64,000 nt of DNA from ZC4RG35 sp964571765 (GTDB taxonomy: Bacteria; Actinomycetota; Acidimicrobiia; Spongiisociales; ZC4RG35): positions 1-64,000 of the forward strand of contig CAZNDH010000006.1 of assembly GCA_964571765.1 (NCBI GenBank), read 5' to 3'. The position numbers were made by a program, and so were the translations under genes. Shown here piece by piece: positions 37,465 to 46,279 of the stretch (position 1 is the first letter of the stretch; every line of letters starts with the position of its first letter). The notes under the pieces were generated by a model. It was not told where the DNA came from. It saw only the letters and a program-made list of their open reading frames with translations, and made no database searches.

Positions 37465-38510
37465 CCCTGGACGAAGCTGGGGATTTCCAGGTCGTCGTCG
37501 TCGAAAGCCCGGGACGGCGAGGAGTCGCCGGCTGACTGGCGGGTCGCCCGGTTGGGTCGACGACGACCTTCGAAACCGGCGGCGATCACAGTCACCTTCA
37601 TCTCCTCCCGCAGATCGTCGTCGATGATGGCGCCGAAGATGATGTCCGCCTCGGGGTCGGCATGGTCTGACACCACGCGTGCCGCCTCGGTTGCCTCGTG
37701 GAGGGTCATGGACGATGGGCCCGACACCGACAGAAGCACACCCTTTGCCCCGTCCATCGAGGCTTCCAACATCGGGCTGGAGATGGCCCGTTCGGCGGCC
37801 TGATGGGCCCGGTTCTCCCCCGTGGCCCGTCCTATGCCCATCACTGCCGAGCCGGCGTCCGCCATGATCGTGCGAACGTCGGCGAAGTCGACGTTGATCA
37901 GACCGGGAGTGGTGATCAAGTCGGTGATCCCGGTGACGCCGCTCATCAATACCTCGTCGGCCAACTTGAAGGTCTCGGCAATCGGGGCCGAGGGATCGCC
38001 GACCTCGAGCAGACGGTCGTTGGGGATGACGATCAAGGTATCGACCGCGTCCTTGAGGGAATCGATCCCCTGCTCGGCGTGCACCGCTCGCCGCCTGCCC
38101 TCGAATCCGAACGGCCGGGTGACCACCCCCACGGTCAGCGCACCCACCGAACGGGCTACCTCGGCGACCACCGGGGCGCCTCCGGTCCCGGTGCCCCCAC
38201 CTTCTCCAGCAGTGATGAACACCATGTCGGAACCCTTGAGGGCGTCCTCCAGCTCGGCCCGATGCTCCTCGGCCGCGGCCCGACCGATCTCGGGATTGGC
38301 CCCGGCGCCCAGCCCACGGGTCACGTCCCTTCCGATGTCCAGCTTGACGTCGGCGTCGCTCATCAGCAGCGCTTGGGCATCTGTGTTGAGGGCGATGAAC
38401 TCCACCCCGCGGACTCCCGCCTCCACCATGCGGTTCACCGCATTGACACCGCCTCCACCGATCCCGACCACCTTGATCACGGCCAGATAGCCGCCGCTAC
38501 TACTGCTCAC
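37461..38510 (-). CDS. ftsZ: Cell division protein FtsZ
   Basis: 349 residues from a GTG at 38510 with GGAGG 7 bp upstream. It has the tubulin signature GGGTGTGGAP, the N-terminal VVGIGGGGVNAVNRM nucleotide loop, the T7 loop region NVDFADVRTIM, and a C-terminal peptide DDDDLEIPSFV for SepF binding. It polymerises with GTP into the division ring. A 110-bp gap from ftsQ, rich in A/T for this genome, suggests its own promoter. Confidence 0.98.
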   Translation of the reverse strand: MSSSSGGYLAVIKVVGIGGGGVNAVNRMVEAGVRGVEFIALNTDAQALLMSDADVKLDIGRDVTRGLGAGANPEIGRAAAEEHRAELEDALKGSDMVFITAGEGGGTGTGGAPVVAEVARSVGALTVGVVTRPFGFEGRRRAVHAEQGIDSLKDAVDTLIVIPNDRLLEVGDPSAPIAETFKLADEVLMSGVTGITDLITTPGLINVDFADVRTIMADAGSAVMGIGRATGENRAHQAAERAISSPMLEASMDGAKGVLLSVSGPSSMTLHEATEAARVVSDHADPEADIIFGAIIDDDLREEMKVTVIAAGFEGRRRPNRATRQSAGDSSPSRAFDDDDLEIPSFVQG

Positions 38511-38620
38511 TACGAAACCTCCAGGAATTGTGCAAAGCTGAAGTTGAGGTTTAACGCCGTCCGGCCCACTAGTAAAGCTTCTAACTTTGAGCCTCTACTT
38601 GACATCGAGGGTTGCCTGGT

Positions 38621-39436
38621 TCATGGTGTTCTCTCCTCGGCCTGTTGATTGCTTCCCGGATCCGAGTCGACTTGGGGATCGTCGCCTTCGGCTTCACCCG
38701 GGGTCGGCCTCACCGCGGGATGAGTCGGCGCCACTAGGACCAGGACGGCGCTCTTGGGAATTTCCTCCTCGAGGAGGGCAACCAGCGACACCGCCTTCTC
38801 TCTCATCGAAACCGGTCTCCCCAGCCTGACCTGGCGGCTGTCCACCACCGCCCACAACTCCCCTTCCTCGAGGCGAATCGACACCGCCGCCGCCATCTCG
38901 GGTGGCAGCGCCATGAGGAACTCGATCGATCCGAGCACCAGGTCGGACCGGGGGGCATCTTCGGAGGTCACGGTGGGGAGATGCACCCAACCCAGGGTGC
39001 TGTCGGGTTCGGAGCGGCTGGGTAGCGTCATGCCGTCCTCGGCGCGCCGTGACCATCCGTTGGCGGTCTGCACCCAGGCCCGGGGAACCCGCTCGGTAAC
39101 CTGTACCACGACGTCTTTGGGCCACTGGAGTCGGACCTCGGCGGCTATCACCCAGGGATCCGCCTCGAGTGCGGCTTCGACGGTGCCCGGCTGGATTAGA
39201 ACCATGGGTGTGCCCTGGGCTACCCGATGCTCGGCCAGGATCCCGCTGGCCTCGCTGGCCAACACACCAGCGACACTCACCCGGGCGACGCTGAGGTGGG
39301 GCGAAAGGGCGAGCCAGACCAGCGCCCCCGCTGCAGCGAGAACGCTGAGGAAACGGAGCAGACGGCGAACGTTCCGTCTTGCATGGTCCTCGGCGACCTC
39401 GCGCCTTCGCTCCGCGAGCCTTGGATCGATGCTCAT
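38621..39436 (-). CDS. ftsQ: Cell division protein FtsQ
   Basis: 271 residues. A basic cytoplasmic N-terminus precedes one transmembrane helix (about 27-45), a POTRA domain (VARVSVAGVLAS, about 50-120) and the FtsQ beta domain. A Pro/Glu-rich tail ends the protein. It belongs to the divisome FtsQ-FtsL-FtsB set. The start overlaps the murB stop by one base. Confidence 0.92.
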   Translation of the reverse strand: MSIDPRLAERRREVAEDHARRNVRRLLRFLSVLAAAGALVWLALSPHLSVARVSVAGVLASEASGILAEHRVAQGTPMVLIQPGTVEAALEADPWVIAAEVRLQWPKDVVVQVTERVPRAWVQTANGWSRRAEDGMTLPSRSEPDSTLGWVHLPTVTSEDAPRSDLVLGSIEFLMALPPEMAAAVSIRLEEGELWAVVDSRQVRLGRPVSMREKAVSLVALLEEEIPKSAVLVLVAPTHPAVRPTPGEAEGDDPQVDSDPGSNQQAEERTP

Positions 39437-40332
39437 CAGTCGAACCCGACGAATTGGACTTCCGGCTCCAGCATGGTCCCGGTGGCTTGAAAGACCCGGT
39501 CTTTGACCATCTCGACCAGCTCGACGATGTCCGCTGCCCGGGCGCCAGGACCGGCGACGAAGAAGTTGGCGTGTTTCGTCGACACCGAGACCTCACCATG
39601 GCTGAGGCCTTTGAGCCCCAGGGAGTCGATCAGCTGCCCCGCTGAGACCCCCGGCGGGTTCTTGAAGACGCTGCCGGCGTTGAGGGTGCCACCGGGCTGG
39701 TGGTCTCGCCTCCATCTGGTGATCTCCCTGATTCTTGCGGCGGCCAGCTCCCGGTCGCCCTCCTCGACACCGAACCTGGCCCGGGTCACCAGCTGGCCCG
39801 ACCCCAGGTTGGAATGTCGGTACGACATCTCCAGGTCGTCGGGGGACATCACGGCGGTATGGCCGGTGCCGAGCTCGACGACCTCGGCGTACAGCAGGTG
39901 ATCCCTGGTCTCCGATCCCAAGCACCCGGCGTTCTGGTGGACGGCGCCGCCCACGGACCCCGGGACTCCCACGAAGAACTCCAGCCCGGTCAATCCGTGA
40001 TCGACACTGGCACGGGCCAGCCGAGGCAGGGGGACCGCTCCCCCAGCCTCGACTTCGGCCCCCTCGAACCCCATCTCGGCGAAGCCCCTACCCAGGCGAA
40101 GGACCACGCCGCGAAATCCTCGGTCGGCGACCACCACGTTGGAACCGCGTCCCAGGACCAATACCGGCAAGTCGGAGAAGAGGCCAGTGTCGATGAGCAG
40201 CTCCAGTGCATCGACGTCGCTTGCGGTGGCCAGCCACCGGGCGGGCCCGCCGGCCCGGTAGGTGGTCAGCGGCCCGAGCGGCACGTTCTCCTCTAGTATC
40301 CCCTGGGCGACAAGGGAGGACAATGAGGTCAT
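39436..40332 (-). CDS. murB: UDP-N-acetylenolpyruvoylglucosamine reductase
   Basis: 298 residues. FAD-binding segments are YRAGGPARWL and VLVLGRGSNVVVAD. The catalytic Ser is in GSVFKNP and the C-terminal Glu in MLEPEVQFVG. The short form without the extra loop marks type IIa MurB. It makes UDP-MurNAc in the cytoplasm. Overlaps murC by 4 bp. Confidence 0.96.
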   Translation of the reverse strand: MTSLSSLVAQGILEENVPLGPLTTYRAGGPARWLATASDVDALELLIDTGLFSDLPVLVLGRGSNVVVADRGFRGVVLRLGRGFAEMGFEGAEVEAGGAVPLPRLARASVDHGLTGLEFFVGVPGSVGGAVHQNAGCLGSETRDHLLYAEVVELGTGHTAVMSPDDLEMSYRHSNLGSGQLVTRARFGVEEGDRELAAARIREITRWRRDHQPGGTLNAGSVFKNPPGVSAGQLIDSLGLKGLSHGEVSVSTKHANFFVAGPGARAADIVELVEMVKDRVFQATGTMLEPEVQFVGFD

Positions 40333-41687
40333 CCCGGCTCCGCGAGCAGCCCGGCGAGCTCGGTGTGGAGCAGGGTGATGTCGCCGGCGCCCATCGACAC
40401 CACCAGGTCACCCGGCAGCAGCAGGGGCGCCAGAAACCCGCCGAGGTCGGCACGATGGGGGATGTAGTGCACCGTGGCCCCTCGGCGTTCGGCGGCAACC
40501 GCCACCAGCTCCCCGGTGACCCCGGGAACCGGGTCCTCCCGCGCCCCGTAGACATCGGACACCACCACTATGTCGGCCTCGGACAGGGCGGCTCCGAACT
40601 CCTCGCTGAACCTCTCGGTCCTCGAGTAGAGATGCGGCTGGAAAACCGCCCACAGCCTGTTGGGCTGGAGTGCGCGCGCCGTTGCCACCGTCGCCCTGAC
40701 CTCTGTCGGGTGGTGGGCGTAGTCGTCGTAGAGAGCGACGCCCCCGATGGTGCCCCGGTGCTCCCATCTCCGACCCACACCTCGGAAGCCTGTGAGCGAG
40801 GAGCCCAGTTCCTCAGGCGAGTAGCCCAACTCGGCGAGCAGTGCCAGGGCGCCCGAGGCATTCAGGGCGAGATGAGCTCCAGGACCTGGTACGGCGACCG
40901 CCATCGACGACGTCGGGCCTTGCAGCACGAAGGTGCTGCCCTCCTTGCCCGATGCCAGATCGACGACCCGCCAGCTGGCATCGAGAGCATGGCCGTAGGT
41001 GCCCGCACCGACTTCCCGGGCGAGGGCCGCCGAGCCGGGGTCGTCGGCGCAACAGACCACCGGACCGTCCACCCGGGAAGCCACGGTGACGAAGCTGGCG
41101 AAGAGGGCATCCTCGTCACCGAAGTGGTCGAGGTGGTCGACTTCGACATTGGTGACCACCAGCCCCGACAGATGCAGCGACTCGAAGGTGCGGAAGGCCT
41201 CGTCTGCCTCGAGGACCAGCAAAGGGTCATCGCCAAGATGTCCGTTGGTTCCGGTACCCACCATCTCGCCCCCGAGGACGAAGGAGGGGTCGCCTCCCAT
41301 TCCCCGAAGAGCGGTGACCAACATCGCGGTGGTGGTGGTCTTGCCGTGGGTGCCGGTAGCGGCGATTGTCGGCATCCTCGCCGTCATCGCCTCGAGCAGC
41401 TGAGGACGCCTCCACACCGAGATGCCGGCCGCCGAAGCCGCCTGCAGCTCTTCGTCTTGGTCGGGGACCGCCGACGACGCCACCACCAGGTCGGCGGCGA
41501 GGGCCATTGAGGGGTGGTGGCCGGGTCGAACCTCGACACCCACGTCGGACAGTGCCTGCAGCGTGGCGCCGGCTCGGAGATCGGAGCCGGTGACCAGATG
41601 ACCCCGGCCCACCAGAATCCTGGCGAGGGCGCTCATCCCGGCACCGCCGACCCCCACGATGTGGATCCGATGGTGACCGGAGATCAC
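40329..41687 (-). CDS. murC: UDP-N-acetylmuramate--L-alanine ligase
   Basis: 452 residues. Substrate loop GVGGAGMSALA, ATP loop ATGTHGKTTTT, and the Mur ligase central and C-terminal domains (YDDYAHHPTEVRAT). It adds L-Ala to UDP-MurNAc. It overlaps murG and murB by 4 bp each. Confidence 0.97.
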   Translation of the reverse strand: MISGHHRIHIVGVGGAGMSALARILVGRGHLVTGSDLRAGATLQALSDVGVEVRPGHHPSMALAADLVVASSAVPDQDEELQAASAAGISVWRRPQLLEAMTARMPTIAATGTHGKTTTTAMLVTALRGMGGDPSFVLGGEMVGTGTNGHLGDDPLLVLEADEAFRTFESLHLSGLVVTNVEVDHLDHFGDEDALFASFVTVASRVDGPVVCCADDPGSAALAREVGAGTYGHALDASWRVVDLASGKEGSTFVLQGPTSSMAVAVPGPGAHLALNASGALALLAELGYSPEELGSSLTGFRGVGRRWEHRGTIGGVALYDDYAHHPTEVRATVATARALQPNRLWAVFQPHLYSRTERFSEEFGAALSEADIVVVSDVYGAREDPVPGVTGELVAVAAERRGATVHYIPHRADLGGFLAPLLLPGDLVVSMGAGDITLLHTELAGLLAEPG

Positions 41688-42760
41688 GATGCCGCCTCGA
41701 TCATGGCCTTGGCGATGGTGTGGGCGGCATCCGGCTTGGCGATCCGTGATGCGCCCAGCCGCATCGTCTCCAACCTCTCCGGATGGAGTGCCTCGAGCAT
41801 TACCTCCCCCAGTCGTTCCAGGCTGTTCTCGTCGACGGTGACCGCCGCCCCTGCCTCGGTGAGGAACCGGGCATTCGCCTGCTGATGGCCACTCGACCCG
41901 AACTCTCCGGGGACCAGGATCGAAGGTGTGGCGGTAGCGGTGAGCTCCGCCACGGCACCCCCCGCCCGGGCGATCACCAGGTCGGCGGCAGCGTAGAAAG
42001 ACTCCATGGCTGGCTCAAAGCCCTTCCGGACCCAGGTGACCCCCGGGGCGGGCGAGATCCCCTGGTACTTGCCGAGGAACCTCTCTCCCAGGAGATGAAT
42101 CAGCTGCAACTCGGGGCCGTCCCAGGTCGCCGCCATCTGGGCAACCGCATGGTTGATCACGTCGGAGCCCAACGAGCCGCCGACCACCCCGACCACAGGA
42201 CTGGTCTCACCTACACCGTAAAGGGCCAGAGCTCCGGATCTCAGCGCCCCCCGGTGGAACTTCCAGAAGGGTTCGCGCACCGGATTGCCCACCCACTCGG
42301 CCTCGGGGAGGCCGTGTGTAACCGGGAAAGCAGCGAAGCTGCGCCGTGCCCATCTCGCCACCACCCGGTTGGCCACCCCGGCCCGCACATTCTGCTCGGA
42401 GTGGAAGAAGGGGACACCGAGGCGTCGGGCAGACATCGCCGCGGGGAGAGTCACATATCCCCCCATTCCGAGGACGGCCTTCACCCCACGTTCCTCGATC
42501 GCCGTGATCATCCGATCGCGGGCCCGACGCACCACCTTCGGGAGTCCCAGGTTCCGTGGGGTGAGCGACCGTTGCAGGCCTCTTATCTCCACCGAGAGGA
42601 ACGGAAATCCCTCGTCCGGGTACACCTCGGCCTCGAGCCGGCTGCCACCGACATAGAGGATCTCGGGACGTGGAACACCCCGGTCGACCAAAGCCTCCCC
42701 GACGGCGAGACCGGGATAGACATGGCCCCCGGTTCCCGCCGCGGCAATCAGGAAGGTCAT
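41684..42760 (-). CDS. murG: Undecaprenyl-PP-MurNAc-pentapeptide GlcNAc transferase
   Basis: 358 residues from the ATG at 42760, inside the ftsW stop (ATGA); a longer frame runs through ftsW. GTGGHVYPGLAVGEAL and a C-terminal VIARAGGAVAELTA donor site define the GT28 fold. It converts lipid I to lipid II on the inner membrane face. Confidence 0.96.
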   Translation of the reverse strand: MTFLIAAAGTGGHVYPGLAVGEALVDRGVPRPEILYVGGSRLEAEVYPDEGFPFLSVEIRGLQRSLTPRNLGLPKVVRRARDRMITAIEERGVKAVLGMGGYVTLPAAMSARRLGVPFFHSEQNVRAGVANRVVARWARRSFAAFPVTHGLPEAEWVGNPVREPFWKFHRGALRSGALALYGVGETSPVVGVVGGSLGSDVINHAVAQMAATWDGPELQLIHLLGERFLGKYQGISPAPGVTWVRKGFEPAMESFYAAADLVIARAGGAVAELTATATPSILVPGEFGSSGHQQANARFLTEAGAAVTVDENSLERLGEVMLEALHPERLETMRLGASRIAKPDAAHTIAKAMIEAAS

Positions 42761-43923
42761 CGCTTTCCGTCTACGCCACTCTGCGAGATGTTGACCAGGA
42801 TGCCCACAGAGGCCATGGCCACCACCAACGCCGTCGACCCGAAGGAAACAAAAGGCAAGGCGATCCCCGTTATGGGCACCACGCCGAGAACACCTCCCAT
42901 GTTGACCAGTGCCTGGAACGAGATCCACACCGTGATCCCCACAGCCAACATCCTGCCGAACCGGTCTGGCGCCCGCGAGGCGACCACCCAGCCGGCAACC
43001 GCCAACACCACGAATAGTCCGATGATGGTCAGCCCTCCGACCAGACCCGTCTCCTCGCCGATGATGGCGAAGATGAAGTCGGTGTGGGCGTTGGGGAGGT
43101 AGAACCATCGCGCCCGGCTGGCACCAAGGCCCACTCCGAAGATCCCACCGTTGCCAAGGGCGTAGTAACCCTGGATTAGCTGGTAGCCGTTGCCCTTGGC
43201 GTCGGCGTACGGGTCGAGGAAGCCCTCGATCCGCGCCGTCCGGTAATCCATGTCGAAGGCGAGGAAAGTGGTGACCAGCACCGCGGCCAAGGCGACCAGG
43301 GCGACGAAGCGGAACGGGACGTCGCTGGTCATCACCACCGCCATCGCCGCGGCCCCGATGATGATCAGCGTGCCCAGATCGGGCTGACGGATGATCAACA
43401 CCCCGAATACGCCCACCGTGGCCACCACCGGCACCACGAAGTGGCTGAACCGGGCGAGCAGCTTGTGCTTGCGCTCGAGGAGGAAGGCGAGCACGAAGAC
43501 CACGCTCAACTTGGCCAGCTCCGATGGCTGGAAACTGAACCCGGACACCTCGAGCCATCTGGTTGCTCCCCCCCGGCGCTCCCCCACCATGAGCACCGCG
43601 ATCAGGAGCCCCACGGTGGCAAGGAATCCGGGGACAGCCAGTTTGCGGTACACGCGGTAGGGCATCCGGCTGGTCACGAGCAAGGCGAGAGTGCCCAGAC
43701 CGACCCCGACCAGCTGGCGCTTGAAGTAGTAGAAGCGGTCGGCGCTGCGGTCGAGTGCGATCGCCGACGACGCAGACTGGGTGGCGCCGAGACCGATCAC
43801 CACCAGGACCACCAGGATGACAAGGAGCACCGTGGCCACCCGGCTGTTGGTTCTCATTCGCTCGGCCCGGTCACGGGCAGCCGCCCTGACCTTGGAGATC
43901 GAGGTCACCTTGGCGGTGGTCAT
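42757..43923 (-). CDS. ftsW: SEDS peptidoglycan glycosyltransferase FtsW
   Basis: 388 residues with ten predicted transmembrane helices. SEDS motifs include GFSFQPSELAKLSVV, the RQPDLGT segment with catalytic-site Asp, and NMGGVLGVVPITGIALPFVSFG. It polymerises lipid II at the septum with FtsI. A basic N-terminal tail precedes the first helix. Confidence 0.96.
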   Translation of the reverse strand: MTTAKVTSISKVRAAARDRAERMRTNSRVATVLLVILVVLVVIGLGATQSASSAIALDRSADRFYYFKRQLVGVGLGTLALLVTSRMPYRVYRKLAVPGFLATVGLLIAVLMVGERRGGATRWLEVSGFSFQPSELAKLSVVFVLAFLLERKHKLLARFSHFVVPVVATVGVFGVLIIRQPDLGTLIIIGAAAMAVVMTSDVPFRFVALVALAAVLVTTFLAFDMDYRTARIEGFLDPYADAKGNGYQLIQGYYALGNGGIFGVGLGASRARWFYLPNAHTDFIFAIIGEETGLVGGLTIIGLFVVLAVAGWVVASRAPDRFGRMLAVGITVWISFQALVNMGGVLGVVPITGIALPFVSFGSTALVVAMASVGILVNISQSGVDGKR

Positions 43924-45215
43924 GGCGCGGTCCCCCCGACTCTCTCGGCGACCAGTTCGGCGAATCGCTCGCCCCGGGCCTTGTAGGAGGTGAACTGATC
44001 GAAACTGGCACAGGCCGGTGCAAGGAGGACGGTGTCACCGGGACCGGCGATCTGCGCCGCCATCTCGACAGCGACTTCGATGGTGCCGGCCAGCCGGCCC
44101 CTATCCCCGGCTGCCTCGACCAGGAGCGGCCCCGCCTCACCTATCCCTATGAGCAGCTTCACGTTGGGCTCCCCAGCCAGGGGGGCCACGTCCATCCCCT
44201 TGGCCATCCCACCAGCGATGAGGACCACCGAGTCGCAAGCCCGGATCGAGGCCAGGGCGGCATGGGGGTTGGTCGCTTTGGAGTCGTCCACCCACACCAC
44301 GCCGCCCCACTCGCCGATGCGCGAGCGGCGGTGGGGTCCGGGAATGAAGCCTGCAGCTGCGCTGGCGATGGCTTCGGGCTGGGCACCGAACCGACGAGAC
44401 AGTGCGGTGGCGATGGCGATGTTGGACAGGTGAATGGGATCGGCTGCGTGGAGACGGGTCACGTCGAGGGCCACATCCATGACCCGAAGGGTCGTTCCGT
44501 CAAGGCCGCCACCGCCGTCGGGAAGCCTGACCCCACTGACCGGGAACAGGCGCGACCTGGCAGCAGTCACCAGCTCGGCAGCGCCCTGGTCATCACAGTC
44601 GTAGACCAACAGATCGTCAGGCCCATGGTTGGCGAAGACCCTGGCCTTTGCCTGCCGGTAGGCGTAGAACGAGCCGTGCCAATCGAGGTGGTCGGTGGCC
44701 AGGTTGGTGATCGCCGCCGCCTCGGGACGGAAGGTGTCGACGAACCGCAGTTGGAAGCTGGACATCTCGACCACCAGGACGTCGTACCGTTTTTCGGTGT
44801 ACTCGCTGAGCGGTATGCCGATGTTCCCTACTGCCGGAGCGTCGAGACCCGATGCACGAAGCATTGACGACGTCGCCTCGGTGACCGTGGTCTTGCCGTT
44901 CGTGCCGGTGACCGCGATCACCGGGCTCTGAAGGTGAGTCCAGGCGTACTCCACTTCGGCAATCACTGCCGGCCCCGACTCCAGGGCATCGACGATCGCC
45001 GGTGACCGCTCGGAGAACCCGGGGCTGGCGATGACCAGGTCGGTGTTGCCGAGGAGGTGGTGGTCCCAGTCGCCGAAGGCCGAGCCGAACCCCTCGGCCA
45101 GGGGCTGGGCACTGGGGCTCTGGTCGTAGATGGTGACCGATGCCCCCTTCGACCGGGCGAGGCGGGCGGCCGCCATCCCGGATACCCCGGCGCCGAGGAC
45201 GAGAACGCGGCTCAC
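43920..45215 (-). CDS. murD: UDP-N-acetylmuramoylalanine--D-glutamate ligase
   Basis: 431 residues from a GTG at 45215 inside the mraY stop (GTGA). N-terminal Rossmann VLVLGAGVSGMAAARL, ATP loop AVTGTNGKTTVTE, and C-terminal WVDDSKATNPHA. It adds D-Glu in peptidoglycan precursor synthesis. Confidence 0.96.
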   Translation of the reverse strand: MSRVLVLGAGVSGMAAARLARSKGASVTIYDQSPSAQPLAEGFGSAFGDWDHHLLGNTDLVIASPGFSERSPAIVDALESGPAVIAEVEYAWTHLQSPVIAVTGTNGKTTVTEATSSMLRASGLDAPAVGNIGIPLSEYTEKRYDVLVVEMSSFQLRFVDTFRPEAAAITNLATDHLDWHGSFYAYRQAKARVFANHGPDDLLVYDCDDQGAAELVTAARSRLFPVSGVRLPDGGGGLDGTTLRVMDVALDVTRLHAADPIHLSNIAIATALSRRFGAQPEAIASAAAGFIPGPHRRSRIGEWGGVVWVDDSKATNPHAALASIRACDSVVLIAGGMAKGMDVAPLAGEPNVKLLIGIGEAGPLLVEAAGDRGRLAGTIEVAVEMAAQIAGPGDTVLLAPACASFDQFTSYKARGERFAELVAERVGGTAP

Positions 45216-46279
45216 AGCAGTCCCTCGAGCCGGAGAAAGTCGCCGTAGAAGAAGCCCAGCCCCAGGGCTACTCCGATGCCGGTGAGTATCCAGAACCTTA
45301 TGACCACAGTGGTCTCCGCCCATCCACTCAGATCGAAGTGGAAGTGGAGCGGCGACATGCGAAAGACGCGGGTCCCAAAGAGCTTGAAGCTGACGACCTG
45401 GAGGATCACCGAGAGGGTCTCGGCGACGAAGATTGCCCCGATCACCAGAAGGAGTAGCTGGGTGTTGGTGAGCAGTGCCAGGGCGGCAAGAAGTCCACCG
45501 ATCGCCTGGCTGCCCACGTCCCCCATGATGATCTTGGCCGGGTGGGCGTTCCACCAGAGGAATCCGAGGAGAGCGCCAAACATGGCGGCCGAGATCACCG
45601 CCAGCTCCAAGGGGTCGACAGCCTGGTAGACACCGGGGATGCGGAAGGGCGGCTGGTTCCGGAACTGCCAGAAGGCGATCACCGTGTAGGACGCCACCAC
45701 CAACGCCGCCGACCCGGCTGCCAGTCCGTCCATCCCGTCGGTGAGGTTGACCCCGTTGGCAAAACCGGTCATCAGCAGGAGGACCCACACCACGAAGAAG
45801 ACTCCCAGGTCGAGGCCCAGTGGGCGCACGAAAGAGAGTTGGGTCACCACACCGGCGTTGGATGCGCCCCAGGCGAAGAAGGCGGCCACTGCCAGCTGAC
45901 CCCCGAACTTGGCCGACTTGGACAGGCCCAAGCTCCGCTTCCGGGTGTACTTGACCCAGTCGTCGGCGAAACCGACCAGACCCATACCGGCGAGTGCCAA
46001 CATCGCCAGCAGCCCGCCGGGGTGGAACTCCTGGACCTCCACCACCAGGCCGTTGCCCGCGGTGAAGACCCTGAGATGCGATACCGCGTATCCGATGATG
46101 GCGGCGCTGACGAAGACAATCCCGCCCATCGTTGGGATACCCTGCTTGTGGGCGTGGCTGGCCAGCTCCTCCTGGACGAACTGGCCGATCCGACGACGCT
46201 CGAGGATCCGGATCACCCACGGGGTTCCGAAGATCGACACAATCAGGGCGACCGCGGCAGAGATCAAGAGTGAGATCAC
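45212..46279 (-). CDS. mraY: Phospho-N-acetylmuramoyl-pentapeptide transferase
   Basis: 355 residues with ten predicted transmembrane helices. The Asp-rich sites are GFADDWVKYTRKRS and NLTDGMDGLA; MGDVGSQAIGG and the late His loop PLHFHFDLSGW follow. It makes lipid I. It follows murE with a 4-bp overlap, without murF between. Confidence 0.96.
   Translation of the reverse strand: MISLLISAAVALIVSIFGTPWVIRILERRRIGQFVQEELASHAHKQGIPTMGGIVFVSAAIIGYAVSHLRVFTAGNGLVVEVQEFHPGGLLAMLALAGMGLVGFADDWVKYTRKRSLGLSKSAKFGGQLAVAAFFAWGASNAGVVTQLSFVRPLGLDLGVFFVVWVLLLMTGFANGVNLTDGMDGLAAGSAALVVASYTVIAFWQFRNQPPFRIPGVYQAVDPLELAVISAAMFGALLGFLWWNAHPAKIIMGDVGSQAIGGLLAALALLTNTQLLLLVIGAIFVAETLSVILQVVSFKLFGTRVFRMSPLHFHFDLSGWAETTVVIRFWILTGIGVALGLGFFYGDFLRLEGLL

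Noticed and set aside
38599..38627. TTGACA on the plus strand between ftsZ and ftsQ, possibly an antisense promoter
   Set aside because: The best -10 at the right distance (CATGGT) matches only three of six bases, and it would point into ftsQ antisense.
37461..39436. Absence of ftsA next to ftsZ
   Set aside because: Actinobacteria normally lack FtsA and use SepF, which is present, so this is not an anomaly.
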